From positions 836,834-900,833 of the forward strand of contig UBWZ01000002.1 of assembly GCA_900469345.1 (NCBI GenBank): 64,000 bases of DNA, read 5' to 3'. Numbering within the stretch: the first letter of the stretch is position 1; every line of letters begins with the position of its first letter. The stretch comes from Hyphomicrobiales bacterium (GTDB taxonomy: Bacteria > Pseudomonadota > Alphaproteobacteria > Rhizobiales > Rhizobiaceae). This document shows, in pieces, positions 8,761-17,487 of the stretch. The translations under genes were made by a program, and so were the position numbers. The notes under the pieces are model-generated. The model was given only the letters and a program-made list of their open reading frames with translations, was not told where the DNA came from and made no database searches.

Positions 8761-8785
8761 AACGACTGCCGGACCCCGAAGTTCC
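8761..8785 (-). promoter_or_regulatory. EcfG-type (general stress) promoter, perfect match
   Basis: Reading the minus strand, GGAAC (8785-8781), 16 nt, then CGTT (8764-8761), an exact match to the EcfG consensus. The start codon at 8733 follows after 27 nt. It lies between the drug exporter and the small protein gene. Confidence 0.7.
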
Positions 8786-8798
8786 TGGAGCACAACAT

Positions 8799-10250
8799 TC
8801 ACTCCCCGGCGGCCGCACGCCGTACCTTGCCGCGATAGCCGCTGATCTCCTCGCCGGCATTGGATGCAAAGCGCAGGTTCCAGATCGTCGCCGTCAGGGA
8901 AATCACCGCAACCACGATGAAGGCGCTCGAGAAATCCCCAAGCGCCGGCTCGCTATTACCGCTGGCTGCCATTGAGGTATGAAGCGCTAGTGCCCCGATG
9001 CAGATCCCGAGCGACAGCATCAGCTGCTGGAACGTCGTGTAGAAGCTCGTTGCCGCGCTCATCTTGTCCTGGCTGATCTCGTCATAGGCGATTGTGTTGT
9101 AGGCGGTGAACTGGAAGGACATGAAGAACGCGCTCAGCACCAGCACGACGAAGATCACCCATATCGGCCAGTCAGGCCGGAAGGCGGCGCAAAGGCCGTA
9201 GCCCACCGTGCCGATTATTCCGTTGGCAACGAGGCTGGTGCGAAAGCCGATCCGTCGGAACACCGCCCGCGCAAGCGGCTTCATTGCCATCGCCCCGAGC
9301 GCCGTCGAGATGACGATCTGCCCCGCGGCAGCGGCGGAAAGCCCGAATCCCACCTGGAACAGCAGCGGCAGAAGGAAGGGCTGGGCACCCTGGGTGATGC
9401 GTGTCAGCGACCCTGCGATCACCGACGTGCCGAAGCTCGGGATCTTCATCAGCAAAAAGTCCATGATCGGCGATGGATGGCTGCGGGCATGCTTCAGATA
9501 GGCAATGCCGAACAGGAGCCCGACGGCGATGAGGAAGATCGCCGCTGCCCCCTGCCCTTCGTGGCTCGAAAGTTCGAAGCCGAACAAAAGCGAGCCGAGC
9601 GACACGCCCGACAGGATAAAACCGACGGTATCGAAGGGACCGCTCGGCTTGCCCTTCACCTCGTCGATGTAGATCGACACGAAGATCATGCCGATAATGC
9701 CGATCGGAACGTTGATGTAGAAGATCCAGCGCCAGTCCAGATAGGTGACGATGAAGCCTCCAAGGGGCGGGCCGACGATCGGCCCGATCAGCGCTGGAAT
9801 GAGCAGCCAGGACATGGCGCTCACCATGTCCTTGCGCGCTACGCTGCGCATCAGCACCAGCCGTCCGACGGGCATCATCATCGCGCCGCCAATGCCCTGC
9901 ACGAGCCGCGCCAGCACCAGGAGTGTTAGCGTCGGCGCGATGGCGCAAAGGATAGAGCCGACGACGAAGACCAGGATGGCGGCGCGGAACACGGTTCGCG
10001 AGCCGAAGCGATCGGCCATCTTGCCACTGGCGGGAATAAAGATCGCGAGGCTGAGCAGGTAGGACGTCAATGCGATCGACATGGCCGGCGCATCGACGCC
10101 AAAATCGCGCGCCATGGTCGGCAAGGCGGTAGCCAGCACCGTCGCGTCGATGTTCTCCATCAGCATGGCGCTGGCAACAATCAGGGCAATGACTCGGAAA
10201 TTGGCAACGGCTCGCCCCGCCAGGGGCGTATCACAGGTCTGATCCGACAT
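8799..10250 (-). CDS. MFS drug exporter, DHA2 (EmrB/QacA) family
   Basis: A 483-residue inner-membrane protein with about 14 predicted helices, the DHA2 layout. Family motifs are the helix-1 segment MENIDATVLATALPTMA with the conserved acidic residue (motif D1 type), the loop 2-3 motif GKMADRFGSRTVF and the motif-C-like stretch LIGPIVGPPLGGF in helix 5. It exports hydrophobic drugs or cations using the proton gradient. There is no adjacent membrane-fusion (EmrA/HlyD) partner, unlike typical EmrAB pairs, so it may work alone. Start at 10250 follows TCCGGACG. Confidence 0.88.
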   Translation of the reverse strand: MSDQTCDTPLAGRAVANFRVIALIVASAMLMENIDATVLATALPTMARDFGVDAPAMSIALTSYLLSLAIFIPASGKMADRFGSRTVFRAAILVFVVGSILCAIAPTLTLLVLARLVQGIGGAMMMPVGRLVLMRSVARKDMVSAMSWLLIPALIGPIVGPPLGGFIVTYLDWRWIFYINVPIGIIGMIFVSIYIDEVKGKPSGPFDTVGFILSGVSLGSLLFGFELSSHEGQGAAAIFLIAVGLLFGIAYLKHARSHPSPIMDFLLMKIPSFGTSVIAGSLTRITQGAQPFLLPLLFQVGFGLSAAAAGQIVISTALGAMAMKPLARAVFRRIGFRTSLVANGIIGTVGYGLCAAFRPDWPIWVIFVVLVLSAFFMSFQFTAYNTIAYDEISQDKMSAATSFYTTFQQLMLSLGICIGALALHTSMAASGNSEPALGDFSSAFIVVAVISLTATIWNLRFASNAGEEISGYRGKVRRAAAGE

Positions 10251-10591
10251 CGTCCGGATTTACTCGCAATGCCACGGCTGCCAAATCGGGCTGACCGCGA
10301 TTCTGATATGGCTTAGGGCCATCGGGGGGATGCGAAAGGTATACGCCCCAGATCGTGGCAGCGCTATGGCCATGTCGAATTTCTCATTGTTTTCTGTGGT
10401 GGTGTCCTGTCAGCCCCTGCCACAGAAGACAAATATGCATGCCTGGACGGCTCGTCGCCCCGTGCCCGCCGCGGGGCGATGCGGCAGATCTGCATCACTG
10501 CGCATCTTCGCGCCGCCTTCAGGCGGCTTGGCAAATCGCAAGATTAGCACCCCGTGCTATAGGGACAGCCCTTATGATTCGGAGAATGCCA
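10251..10591. other. Intergenic region with two GC hairpins
   Basis: 341 bp without a supported gene between the exporter start and the small gene at 10592. Two GC-rich hairpins are visible: arms 10455-10461/10473-10479 and the tight GCCGCC-TTCA-GGCGGC at 10512-10527. Neither is followed by a T-run. Short frames here look like shadows. It presumably carries the exporter promoter on one side and that of the small gene on the other. Confidence 0.4.
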
Positions 10592-10864
10592 ATGTCGATC
10601 GAAACGCGCCGCCGCATTGCTGATGAGGTTATGGGGCGGATGCGCGGCAGGGGCTTTCCGGTCGACGAGGATGGCGACTTCACGCAGCTGATCGGCCGCT
10701 GGGTGGACGGCGAAATCCCCATGTCGGAGTGCCACCGGCACTATCTGGCGCGCCTGCGCGAACGTCGGCAGCAGAGCCTTGCGACGGAAACCGCGATCCC
10801 GATGCCGGTGTATCTCGCCCCGGACATGGACGTCCGCGCCGACCTCCAGAACGGCTTCACATAG
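10592..10864 (+). CDS. Hypothetical small protein
   Basis: A 90-residue cytosolic protein (MSIETRRRIADEV...). The ATG at 10592 has GGAG seven bases upstream; an in-frame ATG at 10586 is also possible. It is helical and charged. The middle part (GRWVDGEIPMSECHRHYLARL) faintly resembles the helical VbhA-type antitoxin fold, but there is no Fic-domain toxin beside it, so I do not call it one. It ends 15 bp before the convergent SMP-30 gene. Confidence 0.6.
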   Translation: MSIETRRRIADEVMGRMRGRGFPVDEDGDFTQLIGRWVDGEIPMSECHRHYLARLRERRQQSLATETAIPMPVYLAPDMDVRADLQNGFT

Positions 10865-10879
10865 CCGGTTGCGACCGCC

Positions 10880-11743
10880 TCAGAGCTGTGGCGCTACGCC
10901 CGCCAGGCCCGCGACGCTCATCTCGCAGGTGAACACCTGGCCCGAAAGCGGATGCTTTTCCCGCGCCTCCGGCTCCATCCCGTCATAGGCCGTGGTGATG
11001 TAGAGGGTGCGCAGATCCTCGCCGCCAAAGCAGCAGCTCGTCACATTGGGAACGGGCAGCGTGATCTTCTCGACCAGCGCGCCGCGCGGCGAATAGACGG
11101 CGACCCCCGAACCACCGTAGAGAGCGGCGAGTACCCGCCCCTTCGAATCCGAGCACAGCCCATCCGGACTGCCGTCCTCGACCCGTGCAAAAGCGCGCTT
11201 GTTGGCGAGTGCCCCGGTTTCGAGATTGTAGTCGTACTGCCAGATGATGTTGCGGCTGGTGTCTGCATGGTACATGACCTGCCCGTCTGGGCTCCAGGCC
11301 TTGCCGTTGGCATTGACGTAGCCGCCCTCGACTTCCCGCAGCTCCCCGCCGTTCATGCGGTAGAGCGCGCCGGTTTCCGAAGGCTCCTTTGCCGTGCAGA
11401 TCGTGCCCACCCAGAGCCGGCCGCGCGGATCGCACTTGCCGTCATTGAGGCGATGCCCAGCCGGCAAATCGAGCCGCGCCACCGGGACGACGCCCTCGTT
11501 CGGCGTGGTCCTGTAGACGCCGGCCTTGAGTCCGAGCAGCATTTGCTCTTCCGGCAGCGGAAATACGAAGCTCACCGGGCCGGAGGTCGGCAGCGTCCGG
11601 TGCGCGCCTGAGGCATCGACGATGTGCACGCTGTTGCCCTGGATATCGACCCAATAGATCGTACCGGTCCTGTGGTCGCAGAATATCCCCTCGCCGAGTT
11701 GGCACGGCGGCAGGGACGGGTTCAGCGGCTGGGCTGTTGTCAT
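10880..11743 (-). CDS. SMP-30/gluconolactonase family protein (second copy)
   Basis: A 287-residue beta-propeller lactonase of the senescence-marker-30 family, only distantly similar to the one at 6385. Family landmarks are the N-terminal metal-binding glutamate in LGEGIFCDH, NDGKCDPRGRLWVGT, the ligand Asn in NGKAWSPDG (Lys where most members have Leu) and the ligand Asp in SPDGLCSDSKG. It probably hydrolyses a sugar lactone in the cytosol. Its start overlaps by 4 bp the end of a broken GH15 glucoamylase-like gene, suggesting the two once formed a sugar-catabolic operon. Confidence 0.85.
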   Translation of the reverse strand: MTTAQPLNPSLPPCQLGEGIFCDHRTGTIYWVDIQGNSVHIVDASGAHRTLPTSGPVSFVFPLPEEQMLLGLKAGVYRTTPNEGVVPVARLDLPAGHRLNDGKCDPRGRLWVGTICTAKEPSETGALYRMNGGELREVEGGYVNANGKAWSPDGQVMYHADTSRNIIWQYDYNLETGALANKRAFARVEDGSPDGLCSDSKGRVLAALYGGSGVAVYSPRGALVEKITLPVPNVTSCCFGGEDLRTLYITTAYDGMEPEAREKHPLSGQVFTCEMSVAGLAGVAPQL

Positions 11744-12105
11744 AAGTCAGTCCCTCGAATTCTATCAATTTCCTGAAGCGAGAAAATCGCGTGCAGCAGC
11801 GCGAGGTGGCTTAGCCCCTGAGGCATGTTGCCGAGCCCCGCGCCAATCGCCGGATCTGTGATCTCCGTCAGCAGCCCGAAATCATTGCCGAGTTTTTCCA
11901 AAGGCTGCTCAAGAAGCACCGTAGCCTTATCTGGTTCGCCCAGAAAGGCATAGGCCCCTAAAGCCAGCAGGAGCACGCCATGAACGCACCCTCCTCCTGC
12001 CGCGCTCTGGTCTGGCGGTAGACGAGCGGGCCGACCGAAAGCGTCCGGTCGATCGCGTCACGGATGCGGCGCAGGCGATCCTCGTCTTTGAAGCCGAACC
12101 TGGTC
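11740..12105 (-). pseudogene. GH15 glucoamylase-like remnant (truncated, frameshifted)
   Basis: C-terminal remnant of a glycoside hydrolase family 15 protein in two frames. The upstream piece (about 12105-11958) reads ...RLRRIRDAIDR...LVYRQTR..QEEGAFMACSCWL, matching the catalytic-base region (EEGxFxxCSFW) of the family. The frame is then lost and continues at 11976-11740 as LLLALGAYAFLGEPDKA...GLGNMPQGLSHLALLHAIFSL, the usual GNFPQAFSHLALI C-terminus. The N-terminal ~480 residues are absent. The intact GH15 at 24926-26779 shows the same order of motifs without a break. The short ORF 11740-11976 alone is not a credible gene. Confidence 0.75.
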
Positions 12106-12236
12106 GTGCGGCCGGCGCCCCGGGACTTCCGCCGAAAACCGTGCGACGGAGAACGGCCAGCCCTCGCTTTGGTGGACAGTCGGCCTATCTCCATCCCTAC
12201 GCCGAAGAACGGCCTGTCGAACGAGGGAGTGTCAGG

Positions 12237-12449
12237 ATGAACGTCGACCAGTACATCGAAATATACCACCGGACGGGCGTGGACGGGCTGAACGACGCCG
12301 TCGCAACGCTTGAGGGCGGGCATCGGGCTGACGTGCTGAAGTCGCTTCAGGCAAAGGGCTTCGAGATCCTGCAGCACGGCGGACGAGAAGGCGGTCCCGC
12401 AGGCATGGTGCTTCGCGGACCGGACGAAAAATTCGGCCTCACCAGGTAA
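12237..12449 (+). CDS. Hypothetical small protein
   Basis: A 70-residue protein (MNVDQYIEIYHRTGVDGL...) with GAGGGAG about 10 nt before the ATG at 12237. The 5' extension to 12141 runs into the GH15 remnant and is not used. It looks globular, with an alpha-helical first half and a glycine-rich end, and no membrane segment. I do not recognise the family. Confidence 0.55.
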   Translation: MNVDQYIEIYHRTGVDGLNDAVATLEGGHRADVLKSLQAKGFEILQHGGREGGPAGMVLRGPDEKFGLTR

Positions 12450-12547
12450 CGCCAAACCACCCTTCCCGACGCTCCTCCCGGTCTTTGGCGTCGCCTCGAG
12501 TCAAAGGCCCATGCTATGGGAGAGGCCCGATTCTCATCTGGCCGCTT

Positions 12548-13198
12548 ATGGAAACCCTGCTCTACCTTCCCGTCAAAGCCTTCCTCGAAAAGGCCGGCTA
12601 TACCGTCAAGGGCGAGATCGGCGGCTGCGATGTCGTCGGCTTGAACGAAGGCGATCCGCCGCTGGTGGTGATCTGCGAGCTCAAGCTCACCTTCAACCTC
12701 GAGCTCATCCTTCAGGCTGTGGACCGTGCCGCAAGTTCCGATGAGGTCTGGATTGCAGCCCGCATTTCGGCCCGCGGCAAGGGCCGTGAGAGCGACAAGC
12801 GCTACCGCGACCTCTGCCGGCGGCTTGGCATCGGCATGCTCGGCGTGTCGGATCAGGGCGATGTGCAGGTCCTCGTCAGCTCGGCCTCGCCACTGCCGCG
12901 CAGCAACCCCAAGCGGCGAACCCGGCTTGTCAAGGAACACGTGAAGCGGCGCGGCGACCCGGCGCTCGGCGGCTCCACCAAGGTGCCGATCATGACGGCC
13001 TACCGGCAGCAGGCAATCGCCTGCGCCAGGGCATTGGCTGACGGGCCGCTGCGCCCCCGCGATCTGAAACAGGCGTCGCCGATGGCCGGGCGCATCATGC
13101 TCGACAACCATTACGGCTGGTTCGAACGGATCTCCAAGGGCCTCTATGGGTTAAGTCCCACCGGCCGCGAGGCGGTCGCCCGCTCAGTGGACGCCTGA
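12548..13198 (+). CDS. DUF2161 protein: PD-(D/E)XK-like fold plus winged helix
   Basis: A 216-residue protein taken from METLLYLPVKAFLEK, the usual start of this family; the frame runs back to 12485 without a better start. The first ~110 residues show a restriction-endonuclease-like pattern: D28 in GGCDVVGL and E44-x-K46 in VVICELKLTFN, i.e. D...ExK. The C-terminal ~70 residues (ARALADGPLRPRDLKQ...KGLYGLSPTGREAV) look like a winged-helix domain. This suggests DNA binding or processing, but no activity is established here and the assignment rests on motif reading. Confidence 0.7.
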   Translation: METLLYLPVKAFLEKAGYTVKGEIGGCDVVGLNEGDPPLVVICELKLTFNLELILQAVDRAASSDEVWIAARISARGKGRESDKRYRDLCRRLGIGMLGVSDQGDVQVLVSSASPLPRSNPKRRTRLVKEHVKRRGDPALGGSTKVPIMTAYRQQAIACARALADGPLRPRDLKQASPMAGRIMLDNHYGWFERISKGLYGLSPTGREAVARSVDA

Positions 13199-13249
13199 GC
13201 CGAGCCGCGGTGGCGGTGGGCTGCAATGCCTGTGCGAAATCGGGACGGG

Positions 13250-13264
13250 TTAACCGGTCATTAA
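13250..13264. promoter_or_regulatory. CtrA-type box TTAA-N7-TTAA
   Basis: TTAA (13250-13253), CCGGTCA, TTAAC (13261-13265): an exact match to the CtrA consensus TTAA-N7-TTAAC of alphaproteobacterial cell-cycle control, embedded in a longer palindrome (GGGTTAA...TTAACCC, 13247-13267). It lies 49 bp before the small membrane protein at 13314. Confidence 0.5.
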
Positions 13265-13313
13265 CCCGAACGCATCATCGTCGGAAGGTTAGTCGCGTCT
13301 GTTGGAGTTTGTC

Positions 13314-13439
13314 ATGCGTATCCGAGGCGGTATCGTTCTCTTGGTTATTCCCATCATGGCCATTCTCTTGTTCGGCGCATCGCTTGCCTGGGATCGCCTG
13401 GAAGTGATTGATCCGGTCCTCACCGGCTCGATCCACTGA
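13314..13439 (+). CDS. Small single-span membrane protein (41 aa)
   Basis: An ORF of 41 residues from ATG 13314 to TGA 13437-13439. The product starts MRIRGGIVLLVIPIMAILLF, a basic N-terminus followed by one hydrophobic helix, and ends in a short polar tail (WDRLEVIDPVL). GGAG stands about 8 nt before the start. The charge pattern and the CtrA-type box upstream favour a real gene. Function unknown. Confidence 0.55.
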   Translation: MRIRGGIVLLVIPIMAILLFGASLAWDRLEVIDPVLTGSIH

Positions 13440-13532
13440 CGACCAGCGCACCGAATCGCCGAAGAAAAGGCCAGAGGTGGAACAGGCCGCCACCGCTTTC
13501 GTTAGGGTTGTGAACCGACGAAGGAACGGGCC

Positions 13533-13724
13533 ATGATGAATTATCTGCCGATGATCGCGCTCGCGGTCGTGCTTGTAGGGGGGATCGGGTTGACCGGCTG
13601 GTGGATCGTCCATGGCTGGAAGAGCAGCCGCCCGACGACCGAGCAGCTGCCGCCCGAAGTCCCGACGCGCCGCTGGCTGCGTCGCGAGGCGAAGAACGCT
13701 GCGGCTGCCGCCCGTCGCTCCTAG
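13533..13724 (+). CDS. Small single-span membrane protein (63 aa)
   Basis: A 63-residue protein (MMNYLPMIALAVVLVGGIGL...) with one hydrophobic helix at about residues 4-28, then a basic, Arg/Ala-rich cytosolic tail. GAAGGAACGGGCC gives an AGGA site before the ATG at 13533; the next codon is also ATG. No family recognised. It is convergent with the broken chemoreceptor gene. Confidence 0.55.
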   Translation: MMNYLPMIALAVVLVGGIGLTGWWIVHGWKSSRPTTEQLPPEVPTRRWLRREAKNAAAAARRS

Positions 13725-13748
13725 TCACACGCGCCGACCGCCGCGTGT

Positions 13749-15300
13749 CTAACGCCGCCCGCCTCCTGATGCTGTGCGCCGCGCAGGCGCGTCGATAACG
13801 TGGGCGGAACCCGAACCATCGCTGGTCCGGAACCGCGCAACCATAATCGACAGCTCGTCTGCCCGCTCGGCCAGCTGATGACTTGCCGCATTCTGCTCCT
13901 CGATGCTTGCCGCATTCTGCTGGGTTCCCTGATCGAGCTGGGTCACCGCCTGGTTGATCTCCTTGATCCCGACAGTCTGCTCGCGGCTCGCCTCGACGAT
14001 CGCAACGACGTTCCGGTCGATCTCCTGCACACGCGTGACAATCGCCTGCAGCGCCTTGCCGGTCCGATCCACGAGCTCGACCCCGGCCTTCACCTGGACC
14101 GCCGATGTGCTGATCAGCTCCTTGATTTCCTTTGCCGCCCGTGCCGAGCGCTGGGCGAGCTCCCGCACCTCTTGTGCGACGGACGACCTTGCCGGATTCC
14201 TCCGCAGAGGTCCGCGTTTCGCGCACCAGAGACCCCGCCTCCGCCGCACGCTTGCTGGAATCGTTGACGGTCTGCGTGATCTGTTCGAGCGCCGCGGCCG
14301 TCTGCTCCAAAGCGGCAGCCTGCTGCTCGGTCCGCTTGGCAATCGAGCCGGCGCTGTCGAGCATTTCGCTCGCCGTTGTCGCAATATCGCGCGAGGCCTG
14401 TGCAATGTCTCCAACCACCCGGTCGAGGTTGGCCACGGCCGTATTGTAGTCGGTCCGGGTTGTCTCCATGGAGGCATCCAGCGGCTGCACCACCTGCGCG
14501 GTCAGATCCCCTTCGGAAAGCCGGCCGATCATCGCGCTGAGCGTGCCGATCGACTTCATCCGCTCCGTGACATCGGTCGCGAACTTGACGATCCGGTAGA
14601 CCGTCCCGCGAGAACTGAAGACGGGATTGTACGTCGCCTGGATCCAGACCTCGCGCCCGTTCTTGCCGATCCTCTTGTACGTATTCGAAGAAAATTCGCC
14701 CGACCGGAGGCGCTCCCAGAATTTCGGGTAGCTTTCAGACCGGATGTAGTCCGGCTCGCAGAACAGAGCATGCTTCTTGCCGATGATTTCGCTGCGCTCG
14801 TAGCCCATGGTCTTGCAGAAGGCGAGGTTCGCCTCCACGACGGTAGCATCGGGTTCGAACTCGATCACCGCGACGGAACGGTCGAGCGCGTTGAGGATGT
14901 TCTGGTTATGAAGCGCGGCGACCTTGGTGGCGGTGATGTCCGCCGCAATTTTCACGACACCGGTCACGCTGCCACCCTCGAAGATCGGGTCGTAGGAGGC
15001 TTCGATCCAGACGTCCTGGCCGGTCTTGGAAACGCGCCTGAACTGCCCGCGCTGTGGCTTTCCGGCGGCCAGATCCCGCCAGAACTGGATGTACTCGGGC
15101 GCCTCGGTCACGCCGCGTTCGAGAAACATTCGATGGTGCTTGCCGACGATCTCGTCAAGGGAATAGCCGAGTGCCTGGCAGAAATTGGCGTTAGCGCCCG
15201 CGACGATACCATCGGTCGAAAACCAGATGATCGCGTGAGAGTGGGAAATTGCGGTGTACTGCTGAACAATGCGATGGTTCATAAACGGGAGTTTGAGCAT
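13749..15300 (-). pseudogene. PAS-PAS chemoreceptor (MCP) with internal deletion and frameshift
   Basis: A soluble methyl-accepting chemotaxis protein. From ATG 15300 (AGAGGA six bases upstream) the frame encodes two PAS domains (about residues 15-120 and 135-245), each with the FW...L..G..Q...R PAS/PAC pattern, a HAMP-like segment (IGRLSEGDLTAQV) and the start of the signalling coiled coil, to ESGKVV near 14190. There the frame breaks: the other frame continues as VAQEVRELAQRSARAAKEIKELI and on to the C-terminus at 13749. The conserved hairpin tip that should sit between (DEIAFQTNLLALNAxVEAARAGE-type) is in neither frame. So about 50 codons including the CheA/CheW contact site are missing, and the gene is almost certainly inactive as a receptor. 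Confidence 0.85.
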
Positions 15301-15586
15301 GGCCATTCCTCTTCGTTGCCTTATGCTCTCCCTCCGACATTACCGATTGGTGATATGCGGCCCGCAACAATTTGCTGATGTGAAGTGCTAGTATGGCTCG
15401 ATTAGCCAAGCTTTTGCAGCGCGGGTCCGGGTTCGAGGGCGGCCAAAAACCGCCTGGCCACAGGCCGCAGCCTACCGGACGATCACCGGCTGCTCTTGAC
15501 CTCCGCGAATTTCTCGCCAAGTCTTGCCCTGATTCATTTGCCGTTCATGGGCGAATGATACAAGAGAACAAAAGGGAGGACGTTCT

Positions 15587-15943
15587 ATGCGAAAGTTGTT
15601 CGTCGCAATACTCTTGACTGGAGCGGCGCTTACTTCGGCAGCGTCAACCGCTTCGGCGCAGAGGTATCTTGACGACTATGAGGGTCGCGAAATCAACAGC
15701 GTCAAGGACTCGTTGCGTCGCCAGGGTTTTTCCGATGCTGGTCACGTCACCAAGCGTAGGGGAACCTTCGCCGTGATGTTCGATGGTCGGACCTGTATCC
15801 AGCTTCATGGCAGCCGCGGTGTGATTGACGAGATCGACGTCACCGATCCGCGCGACTGTGGTGTTCGGCCAAGGCCCTCGGGCCCAAGGCCATGGGGCCC
15901 GCCGCCCCCGCCGCCGTGGGGACCGCCACCGCCGCGTTACTGA
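15587..15943 (+). CDS. Small exported protein with proline/glycine-rich tail
   Basis: A 118-residue protein with a clear signal peptide (MRKLFVAILLTGAALTSAAS..., cleavage likely after ASA near residue 24). A mature PepSY-like or SH3-sized domain of about 65 residues follows (YEGREINSVKDSLRRQGF...VMFDGRTCIQLHG) with two cysteines (TCIQL and RDCGV), then a Pro/Gly/Arg tail (PRPWGPPPPPPWGPPP). GGGAGGA precedes the start. Probably periplasmic or surface-associated; function unknown. An intrinsic terminator follows. Confidence 0.7.
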   Translation: MRKLFVAILLTGAALTSAASTASAQRYLDDYEGREINSVKDSLRRQGFSDAGHVTKRRGTFAVMFDGRTCIQLHGSRGVIDEIDVTDPRDCGVRPRPSGPRPWGPPPPPPWGPPPPRY

Positions 15944-15956
15944 GGCCAAGTTTTCA

Positions 15957-15990
15957 ACGACCCGAATTCATCAGGATTCGGGTCGTTTGC
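15957..15990 (+). terminator. Intrinsic terminator
   Basis: Perfect 11-bp stem (15957-15967 with 15976-15986), 8-nt loop, followed by TTGCTTTT. It ends the exported-protein gene. Confidence 0.75.
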
Positions 15991-16080
15991 TTTTGGGCCT
16001 GTACGCCCCCGGAACGCCGCGCACCAGTGCCTTCGCGTCAGCGCCGGCCCAAGTTTTTCTGTCATCGATTGGAAGGAAAA

Positions 16081-16157
16081 TGGTAGCGGGAGAGGGACTC
16101 GAACCCCCGACACGCGGATTATGATTCCGCTGCTCTAACCACCTGAGCTACCCCGCC
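16081..16157 (-). tRNA. tRNA-Met (anticodon CAT), elongator
   Basis: A 77-nt cloverleaf on the minus strand with the CCA encoded (complement of 16081-16083). Acceptor GGCGGGG pairs with TCCCGCT (G-U closing pair), D-arm GCTC/GAGC, anticodon stem GCGGA/TCCGC around ATCATAA (anticodon CAT) and T-loop TTCGAGT. A CAT anticodon could be initiator Met, elongator Met or lysidine-modified Ile2. The G1-U72 pair and U8-A9 layout resemble the alphaproteobacterial elongator Met tRNA; tRNA-Ile2(CAT) is the alternative. Confidence 0.9.
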
Positions 16158-16290
16158 ACGAGAGCCTGGACGCGATTTCGTCGTGCAGGTCCGTTTGGAT
16201 GTGCGGCTTATAAAGGCCGTGTCACCGAAGTGTCAAGCAGGCAGCGGGAGAAAAACTGCCCTCGCCCGCGCCCTGCTCCAAAGCCCTGTT

Positions 16291-17487
16291 TCAGGCCGCC
16301 ACCGGCGTCGAAAGCAGAGCCCGCAGAGAGGCTTCCGCATCGACTGCCCGTTCGGCCCGCAGGATGAAGCCGCCGCCGTAGACGCGCGCATCTGCGCCCT
16401 CGCCCGAGTAGAGCACGCAGGCCTGGCCAGGCGCAACGCCGGCCTCGCCGACCGACAGGTCGACATAGACACCATGCACATCGCTATGCAGCGTCACGGG
16501 CGTCGGCGGACGCGTCGAACGCACCTTCGCAAAGCAGGCAAAGCCGCCCGCCGTTTCGTCGGCAAGTGCACCGTCGCCAAGCCAGTTCATGTCGCGCAGA
16601 TAGACCCGGTGCGTCTCGAGCGCCTCCTTGGGTCCGACGATCACGCGGCGCGAGCGGGCATCCAGATAGACCACGTAGAGCGGTTCGCCGGTCGCGACGC
16701 CCAGTCCCTTGCGCTGGCCGATCGTGTAGCGGACGATCCCTTCATGACGGCCGAGCACACGGCCATCCATGTGCACGATGTCTCCGGCAAGGGCTGCGTT
16801 CGGCTTTACCTTGGCGATGATGTCGGCATAGTTCCCGGCCGGCACGAAACAGATGTCCTGGCTGTCTGCCTTCTGGGCGACGACCAGTCCCATCTCCTCG
16901 GCAAGCCCCCTCACCTGCGCCTTCGACATGCCGCCCAGCGGAAAGCGCAGGTAGTCGATCTGCGCCTGGGTGGTTGCGAACAGGAACCAGCTCTGGTCGC
17001 GATCGGCATCGACCGGCCGATAAAGGGCACGGCGGCCGGGATTGTCGGCGCTTGGATTGGCAGACGAACGGATATAGTGGCCGGTGGCCAACGCATCGGC
17101 GCCGAGGTCCTTGGCCGTCGCCAGAAGATCGGCGAATTTGACCGTCTGGTTGCAGGCGACGCAGGGCACCGGCGTCTCGCCCATGGCGTAGGCTTCCGCA
17201 AAGGGATTGATCACGGTTTCCCGGAACCGGCGTTCGTAGTCGAGCACGTAATGCGGGATGCCGAGTGTTTCGCAGACCCGCCGTGCATCGTCGATATCCT
17301 GGCCGGCGCAGCACGAACCGGCGCGATGGACCGCCGCACCGTGGTCGTAGAGCTGCAGGGTGATGCCGAGCACATCGTAGCCCTGGCGTTTGAGGAGGCC
17401 TGCGACCACGGAAGAATCGACGCCGCCGGACATGGCAACGACGACGCGTGTGTCTTCTGGCCTCTTGTCAAAATCCAGGCTGTTCAC
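16291..17487 (-). CDS. mnmA: tRNA-specific 2-thiouridylase MnmA
   Basis: A 398-residue enzyme that makes the 2-thio group of s2U34 in tRNA Lys, Glu and Gln, using sulfur relayed to its cysteines. It has the PP-loop SGGVDSS for ATP, the nucleophile region [11 protein letters not shown] and the persulfide cysteine in SQDICFVP. The family N-terminus ([21 protein letters not shown]) begins at a GTG at 17487; the open frame further up to 17631 is unlike the family and is excluded. It is located next to tRNA-Met on the same strand. Confidence 0.93.
   Translation of the reverse strand: MNSLDFDKRPEDTRVVVAMSGGVDSSVVAGLLKRQGYDVLGITLQLYDHGAAVHRAGSCCAGQDIDDARRVCETLGIPHYVLDYERRFRETVINPFAEAYAMGETPVPCVACNQTVKFADLLATAKDLGADALATGHYIRSSANPSADNPGRRALYRPVDADRDQSWFLFATTQAQIDYLRFPLGGMSKAQVRGLAEEMGLVVAQKADSQDICFVPAGNYADIIAKVKPNAALAGDIVHMDGRVLGRHEGIVRYTIGQRKGLGVATGEPLYVVYLDARSRRVIVGPKEALETHRVYLRDMNWLGDGALADETAGGFACFAKVRSTRPPTPVTLHSDVHGVYVDLSVGEAGVAPGQACVLYSGEGADARVYGGGFILRAERAVDAEASLRALLSTPVAA

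Noticed and set aside
10592..10864. VbhA-type antitoxin
   Set aside because: Only a faint resemblance and no Fic toxin or partner gene nearby.
11740..11976. An independent 78-residue gene
   Set aside because: It is the C-terminal part of a GH15 remnant in a shifted frame, not a stand-alone gene.
13420..14180. The continuation of the chemoreceptor frame after the break
   Set aside because: It is Gly/Arg-rich nonsense; the true C-terminus is in the neighbouring frame.
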